The notes under the pieces are model-generated. The model searched no databases. It saw only the letters and a list, made by a program, of their open reading frames with translations, and was not told the origin of the DNA. DNA of 19,560 bases, from NCBI GenBank assembly GCA_041687455.1, contig JAWLBY010000032.1, positions 1-19,560 on the forward strand, read 5' to 3'. Numbering within the stretch: the first letter of the stretch is position 1; the number at the start of each line of letters is the position of its first letter. This document shows, in pieces, positions 15,348 to 19,560 of this stretch. This stretch comes from JAWLBY01 sp041687455. Lineage in GTDB: Bacteria > Pseudomonadota > Gammaproteobacteria > Xanthomonadales > Xanthomonadaceae. Both the position numbers and the translations under genes were made by a program.

Positions 15348-17048
15348 TCAGTCGATCCGGATCGGCTGCCGGGCGACCACCGCGGTCTCGCGGGCGATGT
15401 AGCGCAGCTCGTAGTCGCCGGCTTCGTCCGGCGCGGTGAGCGTGTACTCCTCGACGCCGGGCTCGATGTAGCGGAAATCGAGGTAGGCGTCGTCCGGGCT
15501 GCCGGCCGGCGCGAAGCCGGCCCAGCTACCGGTCGCGATCGGGCCGCGTGCGCGGATCGTTACCTGTGAGCCGGCCGCGGCGTGGGCCGGTGCGCTGATC
15601 GACGCCTTCGGAGCGGTGATCCGGATCGGCTGCGAGGCCAGCACCGTGCTCGGGTCGGTCATCACGACCCGCAATTCGTAGTCACCCGGCTCGATCGGTA
15701 CATCGAGCGAGTAGTGCTGCTGGCCGTCTTCCAGGTCGCGGTAGTCGAGGTAGGCGTCGGCATTGCTGCCGGCCGGCGCGAAGCCGACCCAGTTGCCGTT
15801 GCCGGCCGGTGCCTGCACGTCGATCTCGATCACGTCGCCACCGGCGGCCTCGGCCGGGCCGCGCACGCTGGCCCCCGCCGTGGTGACCTCGATCGGGCGG
15901 CTGACCAGCACCCGCTCGTGTTCGTTGAGCACGTAGCGCAATTCGTATCGGCCCGGTTCGGTCGGCACGCGCAGGCGGACTTCGCTGTCGGGCCCGGTCG
16001 GCCGTGCGTAGTCGAGGAACGCGTCGGACGCGCTGCCGGTCGGCGCGAAGCCGATCCAGTGATGCTCCGACACCGGGCCGCGCGCCCGCACGAGCAGCAT
16101 CGAACCGGCCTCGGCGGTCGCCGGTGCGTCGATCGCGCCTTCGACCTCGCTGGCCACGATCGGCCGCTTGCCGAGCACCGGCTCGGCGCGGCGCGGACTG
16201 ACGTAGTGCAATTCGTAGCGGCCGGCTTTCGACGGCAACGTGAGATCGACCCGGCGCTGGTCCGATGTCGGCATCGCGTAGGTCAGTTCGATGGTCGGCT
16301 GTGCCGGATCGACCAGCGCGATGTAGTCGCCGTGGTCGAGCGGACCTTCGACGATCGCGACGTCGACCCGGCTCGCCGCCGGCACCGTGTCCGGCGCCTG
16401 CAGCACGGCGCTGGCCGGCGGCAACGGCGGCTCGCTGCTGACCTTGGCCAGCGTCGACAGCGTACCGGCCAGCTCGTCGGCACTGCGGGCGTTGAAGTAG
16501 CGCCCGCCGGTGGTCTCGGCGAGACAGCGCAACTGTGCCTGGTGCTGCGGATTCGGCACGTCGAAGCCGATCACGTGGGCGGTGAAGTCGACGCCGGCAG
16601 CTTCCAGATCGCGGCCGACCTGGCACGGGTCGAGGTTGCAGGTCTCCTCGCCGTCCGAGACCAGGATCACGGTCGCCTTCTGCTCGGTCGACCGCAGCAC
16701 CTTTGCCGCCTCGATCACCGCCGCCGACAGCGGCGTCATGCCCTTGGCATTGAGGCCGCGAACGGTGCCCAGGTAGCCGGCCGGGTCCAGCGGGCCGGGC
16801 GCGACCAGCGTTTCGATGTCGCCGCAGTCACCCTTCTGCCGATGGCCATAGGCGACCAGCCCGAGCGGCACGTCCGGATTCCACGGACCGACCAGCCGCC
16901 CGACCGCGTCGCGCGCGATCTCGACCTTGGTCCGACCGCCGATCTGGCCCCACATCGAGCCGGAGGCATCGAGCACCAGCATCACCGGCGGCTGCGCAAA
17001 CGCCGCTCCCGTCGCCAGCAGCGCGCCGGCGGCCCACCATCGTTTCAT
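15348..17048 (-). CDS. Secreted von Willebrand factor A protein with four C-terminal beta repeats
   Basis: This is a 566-residue exported protein. A signal peptide (1-18, ending AFA) is followed by a VWA domain (about 20-200) with an intact metal-ion site: DASGS (27-31), Thr105 in GMTPLS and Asp132 in VSDGEE. VWA domains bind partner proteins through this metal. The C-terminal part has four ~90-residue repeats (about 210-297, 298-387, 388-476, 477-566). The last three share W-x-GFAP-x-GS-x-x-DA-Y/F-LD (GFAP at about 333, 422, 511), and all contain a P/A-G-x-YELR-like strand. The repeats look like stacked beta-sandwich modules. Cysteines at 75, 137, 141 and 174 may form disulfides. The ATG gives a clean signal peptide. 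Partner and location beyond export are unknown. Confidence 0.88.
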   Translation of the reverse strand: MKRWWAAGALLATGAAFAQPPVMLVLDASGSMWGQIGGRTKVEIARDAVGRLVGPWNPDVPLGLVAYGHRQKGDCGDIETLVAPGPLDPAGYLGTVRGLNAKGMTPLSAAVIEAAKVLRSTEQKATVILVSDGEETCNLDPCQVGRDLEAAGVDFTAHVIGFDVPNPQHQAQLRCLAETTGGRYFNARSADELAGTLSTLAKVSSEPPLPPASAVLQAPDTVPAASRVDVAIVEGPLDHGDYIALVDPAQPTIELTYAMPTSDQRRVDLTLPSKAGRYELHYVSPRRAEPVLGKRPIVASEVEGAIDAPATAEAGSMLLVRARGPVSEHHWIGFAPTGSASDAFLDYARPTGPDSEVRLRVPTEPGRYELRYVLNEHERVLVSRPIEVTTAGASVRGPAEAAGGDVIEIDVQAPAGNGNWVGFAPAGSNADAYLDYRDLEDGQQHYSLDVPIEPGDYELRVVMTDPSTVLASQPIRITAPKASISAPAHAAAGSQVTIRARGPIATGSWAGFAPAGSPDDAYLDFRYIEPGVEEYTLTAPDEAGDYELRYIARETAVVARQPIRID

Positions 17049-17346
17049 GCGTCATCCCCGAGCTGAACAGCGGGCGCAGCATAGCCGAGCCGCAATCTTT
17101 TCCCGAGCCGCCGGCCAGCGTCGTTCAGCCGGCGGACAACGACGTGAGCGTCGCGTTGTGCCGACGTGTTCACCGAATCGTCGGCGGCGCGTGCCTAGGA
17201 TCGGAAACAGGCGATGCCGGACATCGCCGGGCGAGCCGACGGATGGCGCTCAAGCGCGTGCGCCGCTCGCCGTTATCGTCATCAAGGGCAGGCTGCATCG
17301 AAGCCCGCCGCCTGCCCCGGATGCGCTGGTACGCGAGGGAGGCAGC

Positions 17347-17844
17347 ATGACGACGTTTCGACACGGCACCCCGACCGAGTTGTGGCATGGCCTGGTGCTC
17401 GAGGGGGAGCAGAAGCGCAATCTCGCGCTCGGCGAGGAACTCGAGAGCTATCTGGTATTCGCGCTGATGCGCCATCTGGCCGATCCGACGCTCGCCAGTC
17501 GCATCCTCGCGCTCGACTGGCTGCGCGCCGCCGAAGTGCCGGCGCAGGGCGGCGCCGATGCATTGCGCGAAGTCGGCGACCGTTGCCTGCTGGTGGCCGG
17601 GTTGTTCCCGCAACTGGCGCAACGGCGCCGGGTCGACGACGAGTACTTCGTGCGGCTGGGGCGTGGCGCCTACGCCGGCGCCGCCGAGCGGACCCGACGA
17701 GCCGAGGCATCGCTGCTGGCGAAGCTGGTCGAAGCCTTCCATTCGCTGGTCGACGTGCTGCGCGCGCTGGGCCCGCAGGCGCGCCACGTCGCGCTCGCGG
17801 TGCCGGCGGTGGTCGCGCCGCACGAGCTGCGGCGGATGCAGTGA
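17347..17844 (+). CDS. Conserved hypothetical protein, mostly helical
   Basis: This 165-residue protein begins MTTFRHGTPTELWHGLV. Helical heptad-like stretches run almost throughout (for example LALGEELESYLVFALMRHL, about 26-44, and a long C-terminal helix about 110-145), and it contains GDRCLLVAGLFPQLA. There is no signal peptide or membrane segment, so it is probably cytosolic. I recall similar small proteins as uncharacterised gammaproteobacterial hypotheticals, but I cannot attach a function. GAGGGAGGC immediately upstream supports the ATG at 17347. It is divergent from the VWA gene across a 298-bp spacer with no feature I recognised. It lies 97 bp before the LOG gene on the same strand, so the two may share a transcript. 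Confidence 0.78.
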   Translation: MTTFRHGTPTELWHGLVLEGEQKRNLALGEELESYLVFALMRHLADPTLASRILALDWLRAAEVPAQGGADALREVGDRCLLVAGLFPQLAQRRRVDDEYFVRLGRGAYAGAAERTRRAEASLLAKLVEAFHSLVDVLRALGPQARHVALAVPAVVAPHELRRMQ

Positions 17845-17941
17845 TTCGGCGTCGCGGCGACCGGTGGTCGGCTGGCAGGGCACGAGCAATTCGTGAAGGG
17901 TCCGGGCTAAGCTCTGCGGCCCGCCGCCGGAGTCCGAGACG

Positions 17942-18523
17942 ATGCGTGTCTGTGTCTATGCTGCATCGAGCAGCCATTGCGATCCGCTGTACCACGCCGC
18001 CGCCCGCCGGCTCGGCCAGGTGCTGGCCGGCGCCGGCTGCAGCATCGTCTACGGCGGCGGCTCGATGGGATCGATGGGCGCGGTCGCCGACGGCGCGCTC
18101 GAGGCCGGCGGCGAGGTGATCGGCATCCTGCCGAAATTCATGGCCGATCTCGAATGGGGCCATCCGGGCCTGACCCGGCTCGAGCTGGTCGAGGACATGC
18201 GCGAGCGCAAGCACCGGCTGCTGACCGGCTCCGACGCGGTCGTCGCGCTGCCCGGCGGCTGCGGCACGCTCGAGGAACTGTTCGAGGCGATCACGCTGAA
18301 GCGGCTCGGCATCTACTTCAACCCGATCGTGCTGCTGAACACCAACGACTTCTACCGGCCGCTGGCGGGGTTCATGCGGCAGGTCATCGAGCAGCGCTTC
18401 ATGAATCCCGAACACGAAGCGATGTGGCAACTGGTCGATGCCGCCGACGAAGTCGTCGACGCGATCCGCGCCACGCCGCGCTGGCGCGATGACGCACGGC
18501 AACTGGCGGTGGTTCGGTCGTGA
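17942..18523 (+). CDS. LOG-family nucleotide 5'-monophosphate phosphoribohydrolase
   Basis: The 193-residue length is standard for the bacterial LOG (TIGR00730-type) family. The Rossmann-like fold starts MRVCVYAASS, and GGGSMGSMGAVADGAL (38-53) lines the nucleotide site. The paired signature residues are ERKHRLL (R88, K90) and PGGCGTLEELFE (104-115, with catalytic Glu). Family members split N6-modified AMP (cytokinin-type) or related nucleotides into base and ribose-5-phosphate; in bacteria the physiological substrate is often unclear. The ATG at 17942 has only a weak GAG-type ribosome site. It follows a hypothetical gene by 97 bp and is followed by a repeat-filled region with no gene. Confidence 0.94.
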   Translation: MRVCVYAASSSHCDPLYHAAARRLGQVLAGAGCSIVYGGGSMGSMGAVADGALEAGGEVIGILPKFMADLEWGHPGLTRLELVEDMRERKHRLLTGSDAVVALPGGCGTLEELFEAITLKRLGIYFNPIVLLNTNDFYRPLAGFMRQVIEQRFMNPEHEAMWQLVDAADEVVDAIRATPRWRDDARQLAVVRS

Positions 18524-18561
18524 TCGATCCCGATCGAGCATCCATCGATGCGACCAGGACC

Positions 18562-18573
18562 GTTCTCGAGAAC
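18562..18573. other. Perfect 12-bp palindrome after the LOG gene
   Basis: GTTCTCGAGAAC lies about 40 bp past the LOG stop codon. It is too short for a convincing terminator and has no T-tract; it is recorded as a possible transcript-end or protein-binding site. Confidence 0.3.
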
Positions 18574-18628
18574 TGAACGACGATAGCGCGCCGGCGCGGG
18601 CGTCGCTGCACTGCTCGCCGCCGTTGCC

Positions 18629-19012
18629 CGTCATCCCGGCGACCCGATCGCGCGACTCACGTGCTCGTCGTCCCGGCGACTCGATCGCGCGACTCACGTG
18701 CTCGTCATTCCGGCGACTCGATCACGCGACTCATGTGCTCGTCATTCCGGCGACTCGATCGCGCGATTCACGTGCTCGTCATTCCGGCGACTCGATCAGG
18801 CGGCTCATGTGCTCGTCATTCCGGCGACTCGATCACGCGACTCACGTGCTCGTCATCCCGGCGACTCGATCACGCGACTCACATGCTCGTCATCCCGGCG
18901 ACCCGATCGCGCGACTCACGTGCTCGTCATCCCGGCGACCCGATCGCGCGACTCACGTGCTCGTCATCCCGGCGACCCGATCGCGCGACTCACGTGCTCG
19001 TCATCCCGGCGA
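18629..19012. repeat. 37-bp minisatellite, ten units plus a partial
   Basis: Units start at 18629, 18666, 18703, 18740, 18777, 18814, 18851, 18888, 18925 and 18962, exactly 37 bp apart; a partial eleventh starts at 18999. Each reads CGTC-ATCCCGGCGA, then CYCGATCRCGCGACTCA, then YGTGCT, with scattered C/T and A/G changes. Because 37 is not a multiple of three, the open frames through it repeat the same peptide in all three frames and are not genes. The eleventh unit continues into a complete hairpin repeat (CCCGGCGAACGCCGGG), showing where the unit came from. Confidence 0.95.
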
Positions 19013-19266
19013 ACGCCGGGATCCATGTTGCTTTTCGCGCAGTGGCTTGCTCCGCGGAATCAGGATGGATCGCACCGCGGCCGAAGGCCGGCCAGTGCTG
19101 AGCCTGTCGAAGGGTGGGATGACGGGGTCGCGAGATTCGGCACCGGCCAATTTCCCCGGACAGCGGTGGGCCAAAGTCGTGATCCATTTCGATGTCGCTT
19201 CACAAGCCAGGGACTTGCAGCAAGAGCACACTGGATCCCGGCTTTCGCCGGGATGACGAGCACGTG
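18992..19266. repeat. MITE-like element with hairpin ends
   Basis: The left end (18992-19025) reads ACGTGCTCGTCATCCCGG, then CGAACGCCGGGATCCA. The right end (19231-19266) is its reverse complement with one internal difference (TGGATCCCGGCTTTCGCC, then GGGATGACGAGCACGT). The ~205 bp between has no gene. The terminal hairpins match the CATCCCGG-CGAAAG-CCGGGAT repeat style of this order. The left end merges into the 37-bp array. Confidence 0.72.
19097..19113. repeat. Short dispersed GCTGAGCCTGTCGAAGG repeat
   Basis: This string (reverse complement CCTTCGACAGGCTCAGC) resembles a short intergenic repeat core that I recall from many proteobacterial genomes. There is one copy in the window, inside the MITE-like element. 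Confidence 0.5.
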
Positions 19267-19485
19267 CGTCGCGAACTCGAGTCGACGGCCCTATCCGAGC
19301 CGACGGCAATGTCCATGGGCTTCGGAGTTCAGTGCTGGCGCCCATGCCTGAAGGCGAGCGCGGTTTTCCGCGGAAAATTGTGGATCAACGCCGGGATCCA
19401 TTCTTGACTTCGCTTCACAAGCCAAAGAGCCTGCAGCAAGAGCACCCGGGATCCCGGCTTTCGCCCACTGCTGTCCGGGGAAAAT
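19150..19485. repeat. Mosaic of nested direct and inverted repeats
   Basis: Direct copies: 19195-19249 and 19410-19465 share TCGCTTCACAAGCCA, then TGCAGCAAGAGCAC, then GGATCCCGGCTTTCGCC. Inverted copies: TTTCCCCGGACAGC-GTGGG (19151-19170) matches the reverse complement of 19464-19484 with one change. The inner arm ACGCCGGGATCCAT (19389-19402) repeats 19013-19026. The second element is a shortened relative of the first, joined to an inverted fragment. No gene was recognised from 18524 to the window end at 19560. Confidence 0.75.
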
Positions 19486-19560
19486 CCGCGCGCGCCTCAC
19501 GAAAGTGTTGCGATGTCTGGAGTTCGGGGTTAAACCCCTGAGCGCCAACTCACTTCCAGA

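Noticed and set aside
18629..19012. Possible CRISPR array
   Set aside because: The 37-bp units follow head to tail with no unique spacers, and no cas genes are present. It is a minisatellite.
18438..19351. Plus-strand open frames encoding R-DSRARHPGDPIARL-type repeats
   Set aside because: The 37-bp period makes the same peptide appear in all three frames. This is expected from the repeat and not evidence of a repeat protein.

Overview
The window reads as chromosomal DNA of a high-GC gammaproteobacterium, most likely from the Xanthomonadales/Lysobacterales. The grounds are the GC-rich codon use, the protein-level character of GlmS and the MacAB-like exporter, and several intergenic repeat styles I associate with that order: 'GTAGGAGGGGCTTCAGCCCC' REPs, GGGATTCGGGATTGGGG strings, and CATCCCGGCGAAAGCCGGGAT hairpins. 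The assignment is an inference; no rRNA or other phylogenetic marker is present.

Layout. (1) 71-1597 is a tandem array of about 268-bp units. Each carries two inverted REP hairpins and a degenerate copy of the 3' end of the neighbouring ABC permease gene. (2) 1598-6330, minus strand, is a four-gene export operon: membrane-fusion adaptor, ABC ATPase and two different FtsX/MacB-type permeases. (3) 6490-8316 is glmS, divergent from the operon across a palindrome-rich spacer. (4) 8319-11403 holds two secreted-protein genes (a hypothetical protein and a Mip/FKBP-like protein with a duplicated N-terminal module). The pair lies between two diverged copies of a ~220-bp dispersed repeat. (5) 11426-15146 is an accessory, defence-flavoured island: an ApeA/HEPN-like protein, a decayed IS110-family transposase, repeated 'GAAATGGTGACCCCACTCTGA'-type boxes, a ParD/ParE-like toxin-antitoxin pair, and a frameshifted, truncated N-terminus of a type I restriction subunit (HsdR). 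The HsdR remnant ends in a cluster of nested palindromes. (6) 15348-18523 returns to ordinary genes: a secreted von Willebrand A protein with four C-terminal repeats, a conserved hypothetical protein and a LOG-family phosphoribohydrolase. (7) 18629-19560 has no convincing gene. It holds a 37-bp minisatellite grown from one arm of a hairpin repeat, and nested inverted-repeat elements.

How the genes relate. The adaptor, ATPase and two permeases should form one tripartite inner-membrane exporter that needs an outer-membrane TolC-like partner not present here. GlmS makes glucosamine-6-phosphate for the cell envelope. The two secreted genes 24 bp apart probably share a transcript. The HEPN protein, the TA pair and the HsdR remnant suggest repeated gain and loss of mobile or defence genes at one site. 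I saw no CRISPR array, tRNA or rRNA.
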